Shown in pieces: positions 17,566 to 24,196 of a DNA stretch of 34,732 nt. The stretch covers positions 1 to 34,732 of the forward strand of contig JAADII010000160.1 in the NCBI GenBank assembly GCA_013151415.1. The letters are read 5' to 3'. Position 1 is the stretch's first letter. Each line of letters starts with the position of its first letter. The notes beneath the pieces are model-generated. The model was not told the DNA's origin and made no database searches. It was given only the letters and a program-made list of their open reading frames with translations. Source of the stretch: Chloroflexota bacterium (GTDB lineage Bacteria; Chloroflexota; Anaerolineae; J102). The position numbers and the translations under genes were made by a program.

Positions 17566-18609
17566 TTGATCGCACTTGCACTCGTCCCTCTCGCCGCATT
17601 CTTGCTGGCCCTGCTCTTCACGCCGCTGAGCATGAAGCTGGCCTGGCGGTGGGATTTGGTGGATCGCCCCGGCGGTCGGCGACAGCACGAGGGGATCATC
17701 CCCCGCATTGGCGGGATCGCGCTCTATGCCGGGTTCATCGGCGCGCTGCTCTTGGCTCGTCTCCTGCCCGAGACCTGGACGCCCGTCAGTCACGATCCGC
17801 AGGAAACGGTGCGATGGCTGGGCCTGGTGCTGGGTTCGACCTTCGTGGCCGCGTTCGGATTGCTAGACGACCGCTACGAATTCGGCAGCCGGCCGCAATA
17901 TCTGGCCCAAATCGCGGCCGCGGTGATCAGCATTCTGTTCATCATCTTCATCGAACGCATCAACAACCCCTTTAGCCCCGGCCAGATCATTTTCCCACCG
18001 CCCATCATCTGGCTGCTGACCATATTTTGGTTCATGGGCGCGATGAACACCATGAACTGGCTGGACGGCATGGATGGTCTGGCCACCACGGTCGCGGCCA
18101 TTGCCGCGCTGGTGCTGGCCGTGCATATGTTGCGCACCGGCCAGGAAAGCGTGGCCCTATTGGCGTTGGCTTTGTTGGGCGTCGGTGCGGGCTTTTTGGT
18201 CTTCAACTGGCCTCCAGCGCGGGTGTTCATGGGTTCGGTGGGCGCGTATTTCTTGGGCTATGCGCTCGCGGCCCTGGGCATCATGGCCGGTGCGCGCGTG
18301 GCCACGGTGCTGCTGGTCATGGGACTGCCCATCCTGGACGTGGCCTGGCTCATCTGGTGGCGCTGGCGACACGGCAAGCCCCTGGGCCAGGGCGACCGCA
18401 ACCATCTTCACTTCCGCTTGCAAGACAATCGCGGGCTTAGCCCTCGCCAGATCGTGCTCGGATACGCGCTGTTCTGTTCTCTGTTCGGGCTCATCGGCCT
18501 GATGACCGCCAGCACCTGGGTGAAGATCGGCGCTTTGCTGGCTCTTCTGCTTGTGGGCGGATTCGTCATCTGGTGGGCCTCGCCCCGCGAAGTGGCGAGC
18601 CGCGCATAA
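17566..18609 (+). CDS. Undecaprenyl-phosphate phosphoglycosyltransferase, MraY/WecA/TagO family (GT4)
   Basis: Polytopic enzyme that transfers a sugar-1-phosphate from a UDP-sugar to a polyprenyl phosphate at the inner membrane, starting cell-envelope polysaccharide synthesis. It has 347 residues and about ten membrane helices. Family motifs are LVDRPGGRRQHEGIIPRIGG (31-50), LLDDRYEF with the Mg-binding Asp101-Asp102, MNWLDGMDGLA (163-173) and GDRNHLHFRL (276-285) with the HxH. The pattern is closer to WecA/TagO than MraY. The frame is open far upstream into asnS, but the first membrane helix begins at TTG 17566, the only sensible start. It lacks a ribosome binding site and follows a repeat. 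An ATG at 17632 would remove the first helix. Confidence 0.85.
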   Translation: MIALALVPLAAFLLALLFTPLSMKLAWRWDLVDRPGGRRQHEGIIPRIGGIALYAGFIGALLLARLLPETWTPVSHDPQETVRWLGLVLGSTFVAAFGLLDDRYEFGSRPQYLAQIAAAVISILFIIFIERINNPFSPGQIIFPPPIIWLLTIFWFMGAMNTMNWLDGMDGLATTVAAIAALVLAVHMLRTGQESVALLALALLGVGAGFLVFNWPPARVFMGSVGAYFLGYALAALGIMAGARVATVLLVMGLPILDVAWLIWWRWRHGKPLGQGDRNHLHFRLQDNRGLSPRQIVLGYALFCSLFGLIGLMTASTWVKIGALLALLLVGGFVIWWASPREVASRA

Positions 18610-18689
18610 CCGCCAACAATCGCCCCGGTCAAACGCGGCCGTCCCCAAAAAAACCGTGGACTTAAAACCCTGAACTTAGAACTCATTCC

Positions 18690-19616
18690 ATGTTCGAACT
18701 CATCTTTCTCGGCACCTCGGCCTCCGCGCCCACGGTTCAACGCGGGCTTTCCAGCGCGGTGGTCAATTTCCGCAACCATCGCTTCATGATCGATTGCGGC
18801 GAGGGCACGCAACGCCAATTGCTCACTTCAGGTCTTGGCTTCAAGCGGCTGGATAAGATATTGCTCACCCACGGCCATCTCGATCACATCCTCGGTTTGG
18901 GCGGCATGATCTCGACCATGGCGCGCTGGGAAATGATGGAGCGCGTGGCCATCTACGGCGGCGCGTTCGCGCTGGACCGGGTGCGACGGCTGTTCGAGGT
19001 GGTGTTCGGGCCGGGACAAGCGCCCATGCGCATTGATTTTCATGTTTTGCAGCCGGGCGTTTTCTTCGAGGATGAGCACATGAAGATCGAGGCCTTTCCG
19101 GTCGAGCATCGGGGACCGGATTGCTACGGCTTTCTCTTCAGCGAAAAGGCCAAGCGCCCCTTTCTGGTGGAGCGGGCCGAAGCGTTGGGCGTGCCGGCCG
19201 GGCCGGAGAGACGACGCCTGGTCAACGGCGAAGCCATCACCCTGGCCGATGGCCGCGTCATCGAACCCGACCAGGTGCTCGGCCCCCCGCGCCGCGGCGC
19301 GCGGCTCGCCTTCATCGGCGATCTGGCGCGCACGCGCGGGCTGACGTCCATCGTACGCGAGGCCGACGCGCTGGTGGTGGAGGCCACCTACATGGAAAGC
19401 GACCGCGAGCTGGCGCGGCGATTCGGTCATCTCACCGCGGCCCAGGCCGCGCAGTTCGCGCGCCGCGCCAACGTGCGTCAGCTCATCCTCACCCACATTT
19501 CCCGTCGCTACTATGTGCGCGACCTACTGCAAGAAGCGCGCGACATCTTCCCCAACACGGTCGTGGCCAACGATTTCGACCGTTTCGCCATCAAAGCCCC
19601 CAAGCCGGAGAACTGA
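18690..19616 (+). CDS. rnz: Ribonuclease Z
   Basis: Metallo-beta-lactamase-fold endonuclease that trims tRNA 3' trailers, 308 residues. It opens [20 protein letters not shown]. The zinc motif is LLTHGHLDH with His61, His63, Asp65 and His66. Further ligands are expected at the histidine of FPVEHRG, the aspartate of FIGDLART and the histidine of LILTHISRR. The segment [20 protein letters not shown] followed by [14 protein letters not shown] is typical of the RNase Z subfamily. No ribosome binding site is visible before the ATG; the 80-nt spacer includes the phrase CCCTGAACTTAGAACTC but no clear promoter. Confidence 0.93.
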   Translation: MFELIFLGTSASAPTVQRGLSSAVVNFRNHRFMIDCGEGTQRQLLTSGLGFKRLDKILLTHGHLDHILGLGGMISTMARWEMMERVAIYGGAFALDRVRRLFEVVFGPGQAPMRIDFHVLQPGVFFEDEHMKIEAFPVEHRGPDCYGFLFSEKAKRPFLVERAEALGVPAGPERRRLVNGEAITLADGRVIEPDQVLGPPRRGARLAFIGDLARTRGLTSIVREADALVVEATYMESDRELARRFGHLTAAQAAQFARRANVRQLILTHISRRYYVRDLLQEARDIFPNTVVANDFDRFAIKAPKPEN

Positions 19617-19640
19617 ACACAAACGCACGCTCCCCAAAAC

Positions 19641-19690
19641 TTACCAATATCCAAACATCCAATACCCCAATATCCAATATCCAATCCCAT
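19641..19690. repeat. AATATCCA-word spacer repeat
   Basis: An array of CCAATATCC, CAAACATCC and CAATACCC words filling the gap between rnz and the methyltransferase gene. It runs up to the ATG at 19689 and leaves no room for a ribosome binding site. It shares its word with 351-428 and 17503-17553. Confidence 0.6.
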
Positions 19691-20453
19691 GCCCACCCCA
19701 ATGCTCGTTCAGATCGAAGAAGACAAACACTGGTGGTTCGCCAGCCGCACGCGGGCCATCCTGGCCCTACTCGACAAATACGCCGGAGAAGGCAAAAAAG
19801 GCCGCCTTGTGCTCGACGTGGGCGCAGGCGCCGGCAATATGATGCATCATCTGGCCCATTATGGCGACGTCATCGGCCTGGAATACAACCCCAAACCCAT
19901 CCCTGTGGCCCATGAACGCGGTTTCGACGTGCGCCAGGGCGACGCCGCGGCCATGCCTTTCGACGACGCCATGTTCGACATCGTGGCCTTGCTCGACACC
20001 GTGGAGCACATTCCCGACGAGAAGGCCGTGCTCAACGAATGCTTCCGCGTGACCAAACCGGGCGGCTGGATGATCGTCACCGTGCCCGCGTTCATGTGGC
20101 TTTGGAGCCACAACGACGTGATCAACCTGCACGAACGCCGCTACACCGCGCCCGAACTGAAGCAAAAACTGCAAGCCGCGGGCTGGGAAGTGCCTTATTG
20201 CGGCTACAACAACTTCTTCGTCTTTCCTTTGGGCGCGGGCGTGATCCTGCTGCGACGCTGGCTGGGCAAGGAGCCGGATATGGCCTCGCCCCATTTCGAT
20301 GAAGACGCCTATCAGGTGGAGATGGAGCCGGCCCCGCCCTTGCTGAACGCGCTGCTGGAAAACGTGGGCAAGGCCGAAGTGGCGCTGCTCAAGCGGGTGA
20401 GATTGCCCATCGGCACCAGCGTCATCGCCATGGCGCGCAAGCCGTCCGAGTAA
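19689..20453 (+). CDS. Class I SAM-dependent methyltransferase
   Basis: A 254-residue methyltransferase. The N-terminus carries EEDKHWWFASRTRAILALL, as in a group of methyltransferases near envelope-glycan genes. Motif I, the SAM-binding loop, is VLDVGAGAGN (41-50). The acidic residue after strand 2 lies in VIGLEYNP. DVRQGDAAAMPFDDAMFDIV is motif II/III, and DTVEHIPDEKAVLNECFRV with KPGGWMIVTVPA completes a UbiE/type-11 methyltransferase fold. The C-terminal 100 residues are hydrophobic in part (FVFPLGAGVILLRRW) and may dock to the membrane. The substrate is unknown. Proximity to the phosphoglycosyltransferase gene hints at glycan or lipid-linked substrates, but that is weak. Confidence 0.8.
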   Translation: MPTPMLVQIEEDKHWWFASRTRAILALLDKYAGEGKKGRLVLDVGAGAGNMMHHLAHYGDVIGLEYNPKPIPVAHERGFDVRQGDAAAMPFDDAMFDIVALLDTVEHIPDEKAVLNECFRVTKPGGWMIVTVPAFMWLWSHNDVINLHERRYTAPELKQKLQAAGWEVPYCGYNNFFVFPLGAGVILLRRWLGKEPDMASPHFDEDAYQVEMEPAPPLLNALLENVGKAEVALLKRVRLPIGTSVIAMARKPSE

Positions 20454-20759
20454 AGGGCCTTTGACGTTTTTTGATACGAATTGATACGAATTCTACGAAT
20501 ACTACCTTTGCGGTTTTTGTAAAATCACGATACGGGACACAGATGAACGCTAATAAACACGGAATTTACTTACATAACCTCAAGATATCCGTATCCATCT
20601 GTGTTTATCTGTGTCCAAAATGAAAAAGTGCAAACATAGTGTACGAAGAAAAAGGCGAAGAAATTCGTGTTAATCCGCCCAATTCGCGTCTACTTCTCAT
20701 CCGAGCGGGAGGATCAACGCTCAAGAGGGAGACGACTCATTGCTGCTCCAAATCCGACC
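20454..20759. repeat. Spacer with long inverted repeat of ACACAGAT/ATCTGTGT words
   Basis: GGACACAGAT (20535-20544) is complementary to ATCTGTGTCC (20607-20616), and ATAAACAC (20553-20560) to GTGTTTAT (20601-20608), so the region can fold as an imperfect hairpin of about 80 nt. Flanking it are other word-like phrases: TTGATACGAATTGATACGAA near 20470-20491 and TTCGTGTTAATCCGCCCAA near 20661-20681. No gene is visible here apart from the unsupported upstream extension of the following frame. Confidence 0.55.
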
Positions 20760-21059
20760 ATGAACGAGTTCGACGGTCCTGAATTCATCGACGAGGAAAC
20801 GCCATCCGAATCCGCAGACCGGGAAACGCCCTTTTCCTGGGAAAACTGGCTGCTGGAAGGGCTTTCCCACGCGCGGCAGACATTGTTCCGCTATAACTTT
20901 GGCCTACCGGACGAATTCTGGCGTCATCTGGAAAACGCCGCGCGCGAGTTGCTGGCCGCGGCCCGCATTCTGTTGCGCACCCTGCTTTCAAAACGCTCCC
21001 GAGGCCAACAACCTCCCCCCGAAGAAAAACGCGGCCCCATCGACATCCAATGGGACTGA
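20760..21059 (+). CDS. Small hypothetical protein
   Basis: A 99-residue protein that I do not recognise. It has an acidic, Glu/Ser-rich N-terminus (MNEFDGPEFIDEETPSES). A central Trp/Leu-rich helical part follows (WENWLLEGLSHARQTLFRYN, then DEFWRHLENAARELLAAARI). It ends in a basic-proline tail, GPIDIQWD. There is no signal peptide or clear membrane helix; amphipathic helices suggest a membrane-surface or coiled role. The frame is open 93 nt further upstream, but that part is spacer-repeat sequence, so the ATG at 20760 is preferred. Composition and codon use look coding, but expression is unproven. Confidence 0.5.
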   Translation: MNEFDGPEFIDEETPSESADRETPFSWENWLLEGLSHARQTLFRYNFGLPDEFWRHLENAARELLAAARILLRTLLSKRSRGQQPPPEEKRGPIDIQWD

Positions 21060-21097
21060 AAGGCTGAGTCATCCAAAAACCGCTTCCCCATGAAAAC

Positions 21098-21115
21098 CGG
21101 CCTAGCCCAAGGCCG
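21098..21115. terminator. Weak hairpin between convergent genes
   Basis: CGGCC (21098-21102) and GGCCG (21111-21115) around an 8-nt loop, followed on the plus strand by CTCGCCTTTTGG. It sits between the stops of the small hypothetical gene and the Cys-rich gene. The stem is short, so this is tentative. Confidence 0.3.
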
Positions 21116-21142
21116 CTCGCCTTTTGGTTGCAGCTAGACCAG

Positions 21143-21448
21143 CTATTCCTCCCTCGCGCACTGGGGACAATGCTTTGGGTCTTCCAGCTCGATGAGATGC
21201 CGGGCGCACACCGCATACACCTCCACCCGCTCCATCAGCCCCCACCGTTTCACCACCTCGGCCTCCAAGGCGATTTCCTTGCAATCGGTGTTCAACAAAA
21301 TATCGGGCACGGGGCATGTATCGCACAGGGCGCGACGCCAGGGTCGAGAATCAGGATTGCGACGGATAAGACGGCACTCTTCATGGTCTCGGCCGCGAAA
21401 ATAATCGGCAAAATAATAGCGACAATTGACGGGTTTGACGACGTTCAT
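21143..21448 (-). CDS. Cys-rich small protein, probable metal-binding
   Basis: A 101-residue protein with eight cysteines: Cys9, 25, 42, 45, 56, 81, 94 and 97, including CDTC (42-45) and a C-terminal CPQC (94-97). Three histidines (22, 84, 93) lie close by. The even number and CxxC pairs suggest two structural Zn sites or Fe-S binding. I recall similar short proteins (CRYYFADYFRGRDHEECRL) as conserved hypotheticals in Chloroflexota, with no known function. Its ATG overlaps the lysA stop (ATGA), so it is translationally coupled to lysA. A longer frame upstream lies entirely inside lysA and is not used. Confidence 0.7.
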   Translation of the reverse strand: MNVVKPVNCRYYFADYFRGRDHEECRLIRRNPDSRPWRRALCDTCPVPDILLNTDCKEIALEAEVVKRWGLMERVEVYAVCARHLIELEDPKHCPQCAREE

Positions 21449-22788
21449 AAGGCGATAAGGGGCAAAGGGAGATCGCGCGCCAAAAGATCGGCGATGGTTT
21501 CGCGACGTTGGAAGGGGATGAGATCGTCGCGGTGGAGCCAATACACGGCCGGCCGCAACGCGCCATTGTAGTTGCTGGCCATGCTCAAATGATAAGCGCC
21601 TGACATGGGGATGGCAAGGATGTCACCAACCGAAAGCGGGGGCAGATCGATCTTATCGATGAGAAAGTCGCCCGATTCACAAAGAGGGCCGACGATCCGC
21701 GCGGGGCCTAAAGGCTGCGCCAGGGCCGCGGCCGCCGCGCAGGCCGTGTAGCGTGCGCGATACAACGCGGGCCGCACATTGTCGGCCATGCCCCCATCCA
21801 CGGCAATGATACGACGGCCATTTTCGAGCATGCGCACCGCGCCCACCGTGTAAAGGGCCAGGCCCGCGCGAGCGATGAGGCTGCGACCCGGCTCCAGAAG
21901 CAGGGTGGGATGCGGGGCCTTGGCCATGCGCGCCCACGTCGCGGCGCAGTGGCGCACAATGCGTTCGACGTTTTGGAACAGCGAAAGTCGCGGGTCGTCG
22001 GGATGATAAGGCGCGCCCAACCCGCCGCCGGGGCTGAGCACGCGCAAAGATGCATGTCCGCGCTCGCGCAGCTCCGCGAACAGGGCAATCAAACGATCGC
22101 AAGCCTCGAACATGGGATCGAGGTCGAATATCTGTGAACCAATGTGCGCGTGCAAGCCGGTGAGACGCAGTTTCGGATGCTTGTGAATCTGTTCGGCCGC
22201 GAGCAAGATCTCGTCGCGGCTCATGCCGAACTTGCTCTCGCGATGTCCGGTCTGGCGATAGGGATGGGTCGGGGCCGAGAGCGCGGGCGTGAAACGCAAC
22301 CACAGGTCGGGGATGCGTTCGCCCTCGTCGCTCAGACGCGCCAGCAAGGCCAATTCTTGCGGATGGTCCACAACCCACGCGGCCACGCCTGCGCGCGCGG
22401 CCATACGCGCCAGCGTGGGCGACTTGTTATTGCCGTGCACATGAATGCGACCGGCCGGAAATCCTGCGGCCAGGGCCACGCCCAATTCCCCCTCGGAAAC
22501 CGCGTCGATATGCAGGCCGCGGCGGGCCAGAACCCGCGCGAAAGGCCGGTTGAACCAGGCTTTGGCCGCATAGCTAATGGCCGAGGGACCGGGCCAGGCG
22601 CGCAAGCCCGCGCGATAGGCCGCGACCGCGTGGTCGAACGTGGCGCCGTCGTAGAGATAGAGCGGCGTCCCCAGACGCGCGGCCAACCCGGCCACATCGA
22701 ACCCGCGCAAATGCAACCGCTCCCGGTGTATATACGCGCTGATCGGCCAAATAGGGCGATAGAACCGAATGGCGCGCGGTGTGTTCAC
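21445..22788 (-). CDS. lysA: Diaminopimelate decarboxylase
   Basis: PLP-dependent enzyme of fold type III making lysine from meso-diaminopimelate, 447 residues from the GTG at 22788. The PLP lysine is Lys76 in ISYAAKAWFN. Other landmarks are HAHIGSQIFDLDPM, the phosphate-binding GGGLGAPY, EPGRSLIARAG and the second active-site segment GPLCESGDFL with its cysteine. The frame continues to an ATG at 22815, but those nine codons lie in a tandem octamer repeat (22791-22830), so the GTG before NTPRAIRF is preferred. It overlaps the Cys-rich gene downstream. Related carboxynorspermidine or ornithine-type decarboxylases are less likely given the CESGDFL segment. Confidence 0.9.
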   Translation of the reverse strand: MNTPRAIRFYRPIWPISAYIHRERLHLRGFDVAGLAARLGTPLYLYDGATFDHAVAAYRAGLRAWPGPSAISYAAKAWFNRPFARVLARRGLHIDAVSEGELGVALAAGFPAGRIHVHGNNKSPTLARMAARAGVAAWVVDHPQELALLARLSDEGERIPDLWLRFTPALSAPTHPYRQTGHRESKFGMSRDEILLAAEQIHKHPKLRLTGLHAHIGSQIFDLDPMFEACDRLIALFAELRERGHASLRVLSPGGGLGAPYHPDDPRLSLFQNVERIVRHCAATWARMAKAPHPTLLLEPGRSLIARAGLALYTVGAVRMLENGRRIIAVDGGMADNVRPALYRARYTACAAAAALAQPLGPARIVGPLCESGDFLIDKIDLPPLSVGDILAIPMSGAYHLSMASNYNGALRPAVYWLHRDDLIPFQRRETIADLLARDLPLPLIAL

Positions 22789-22790
22789 TT

Positions 22791-22830
22791 TATCGTCATA
22801 TCGTCTCATCGTCATATCGTCCCATCGTCT
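22791..22830. repeat. Five tandem copies of an octamer YATCGTCN
   Basis: Reading on the plus strand: TATCGTCA, TATCGTCT, CATCGTCA, TATCGTCC, CATCGTCT, that is five exact-length 8-bp units. The array lies in the lysA leader and would extend the lysA reading frame if translated. The same octamer occurs singly or in pairs at 13153-13168 and in the stems at 191-287 and 6763-6802. Confidence 0.8.
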
Positions 22831-22876
22831 GGCTTCCGTAGCACAAAAAACCTGGTTTCAAAGCGATTTTAGTTCA

Positions 22877-23740
22877 CTACAATATCACGAGCACAATCCC
22901 GATCAAAGTAATGATGACCCCCACTATTTCATTGATGGTGGGGATCTCGCCCAGGAGAATGACGCCTAGAATGATGCCGCCCGTCACCTCTTGGGTGGCG
23001 ATGACATTGACGTAGGTGGCGTTAGTGTGACGCAGCGCCGCATTATAGAGCGTGTGCCCCAATCCCATGGGCAAAATCCCCAAGCCAATAATGCTGAGCA
23101 CGGCCAGCCAGGTGTATCCTTCGGGCGTGAACGACGCTGCGGCCGGGATCGCCATCCACAACGCGGCCACGGCGTAAACCGTCACCGCATAAGTGAGGAG
23201 GCTATAACGATGGCGTTGTGAACGACCGGCTATGCTATACAAACCAAAGGTGATGGCCGAACCCAAGGCGAGCAGATCGCCGATGAGCATACGCGTATCG
23301 AACTGAGGCTGAAAACCCGTGAGCGCGGCGATCCCGGCCACGGTGATGAAAATGCCCAGCCAGCGCCGTCGGAGAATGGGTTCCTTGAGAAAAATGGCCG
23401 AGAAGATGGCCACGAAAATCGGTGCGGTGTAAACGATGGCCAGCGAATGGGCGATGCTGGTGAAGCTGAGGGAGGCGATATAGAAGAGAAAATGGAGCGC
23501 GGTGATCAACCCGAAAAGCGCGAACTTGGACCGATCTTCGCGTCGAACGGCCCATTGTTCGCGGCGGATTCGCATCAACCCGGCCAGCGCCATCGCGGCC
23601 ACCGCCAGCCTTCCGGCCGCGATCTCATAACTCGATAGCGTCCCCGCCCAACGGATGAAAATGGGGCTGGTGGAAAAGAAAAAGACCGCGATCGCGACAT
23701 AAAGCAAACCCCGGCGCGAAGATGTGGACGCGGCATTCAT
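22877..23740 (-). CDS. EamA/DMT-family transporter
   Basis: A 287-residue drug/metabolite-transporter superfamily protein with ten predicted membrane helices in two EamA repeats (about 8-140 and 150-287). Typical segments are LLYVAIAVFFFSTSPIFIRW at the N-terminus and the repeat-end signatures GIFITVAGIAALTGF and GVIITLIGIVLVIL. Conserved ALRHTNATYVNVIATQEVTGG occurs in the second repeat. The substrate cannot be predicted; amino acids, nucleosides or metabolites are possible. It is upstream of lysA on the same strand with an 88-nt gap holding the octamer array, so export of a lysine-pathway product is conceivable but unsupported. No clear ribosome binding site is seen. Confidence 0.85.
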   Translation of the reverse strand: MNAASTSSRRGLLYVAIAVFFFSTSPIFIRWAGTLSSYEIAAGRLAVAAMALAGLMRIRREQWAVRREDRSKFALFGLITALHFLFYIASLSFTSIAHSLAIVYTAPIFVAIFSAIFLKEPILRRRWLGIFITVAGIAALTGFQPQFDTRMLIGDLLALGSAITFGLYSIAGRSQRHRYSLLTYAVTVYAVAALWMAIPAAASFTPEGYTWLAVLSIIGLGILPMGLGHTLYNAALRHTNATYVNVIATQEVTGGIILGVILLGEIPTINEIVGVIITLIGIVLVIL

Positions 23741-23766
23741 GACTCAAATAAAACAACGGTCATAAC

Positions 23767-23790
23767 AAAACCGCCGCTGTGCGCGGCGGA
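23767..23790 (-). terminator. Rho-independent terminator closing the respiratory gene block
   Basis: CCGCCGC (23772-23778) and GCGGCGG (23784-23790) form a perfect 7-bp GC stem with a 5-nt loop. Read on the minus strand it is followed by TTTTGTTATG. It lies downstream of the 44-residue membrane protein gene and before the EamA gene. Confidence 0.65.
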
Positions 23791-23794
23791 GAGA

Positions 23795-23940
23795 CGCGGA
23801 TGCGCGCTGCGCGAAGACGACGCGCTACGCGACCCCAGCGCGCCGGGCGTTGCTCCGCGAAGGAGACGAGCAGAGCGAAGTGATCGCTCTATCGTGCGCC
23901 GCACAGCGCGGCAAGTTGCGCTCCTCTGCATCCGAAGCGC
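23795..23940. repeat. GC-rich multi-hairpin element
   Basis: A gene-free stretch dense in short palindromes: CGCG-ctg-CGCG near 23804-23814, CTCC/GGAG around 23853-23864, and AGAGCG (23872-23877) with CGCTCT (23885-23890). The segment CGCCGCACAGCGCGGC near 23898-23913 is largely complementary to the terminator region at 23772-23790. It resembles a REP-type interspersed element or a structured 3' untranslated region of the minus-strand transcript. No matching copy was noticed elsewhere in the window. Confidence 0.45.
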
Positions 23941-23958
23941 GTAATGAACAGTCTTATT

Positions 23959-24093
23959 TCAAAAGGTGAAAGCGGTGGCGACGAGCGAAAACACCATCGA
24001 AAGCACGATCAAAGCGCCGATGATGTACCAGACAGTGGTGCGCCAATGTCGCTTCTTGGGCTTCGCTCTTTTGCGCGGACGGCGACGCGTCAT
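23959..24093 (-). CDS. 44-residue basic single-helix membrane protein
   Basis: A very short gene supported by a strong ribosome binding site (GGAGG, 9 nt before the ATG) and its own promoter. The protein starts MTRRRPRKRAKPKKRHWR, with 11 Arg/Lys in the first 18 residues. One membrane helix follows (about 21-42, VWYIIGALIVLSMVFSLVAT). The basic head would stay in the cytoplasm. No family name can be assigned. It sits after the di-heme cytochrome c gene and before a terminator, so it could be a small accessory subunit of the cytochrome complex. Separate transcription makes that only a suggestion. Confidence 0.7.
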   Translation of the reverse strand: MTRRRPRKRAKPKKRHWRTTVWYIIGALIVLSMVFSLVATAFTF

Positions 24094-24123
24094 GATTTAG
24101 AACCTCCGGATAAGATCATCTGC

Positions 24124-24153
24124 ATTGTAGCGCAAGGCGACCCAGGATCGCAA
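24124..24153 (-). promoter_or_regulatory. Promoter of the 44-residue membrane protein gene
   Basis: On the minus strand TTGCGA (24153-24148), an 18-bp spacer and TACAAT (24129-24124). The start near 24117 gives a 24-nt leader with GGAGG. It lies in the 103-nt gap after the cytochrome c gene. Confidence 0.55.
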
Positions 24154-24196
24154 CCGCGAGACGATGGAGAAAGCGCCGCGTGGATTTGCGCGGCTG

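Noticed and set aside
22789-22815. Nine-codon N-terminal extension of lysA
   Set aside because: These codons are the tandem octamer repeat; the GTG at 22788 begins the family-like sequence.
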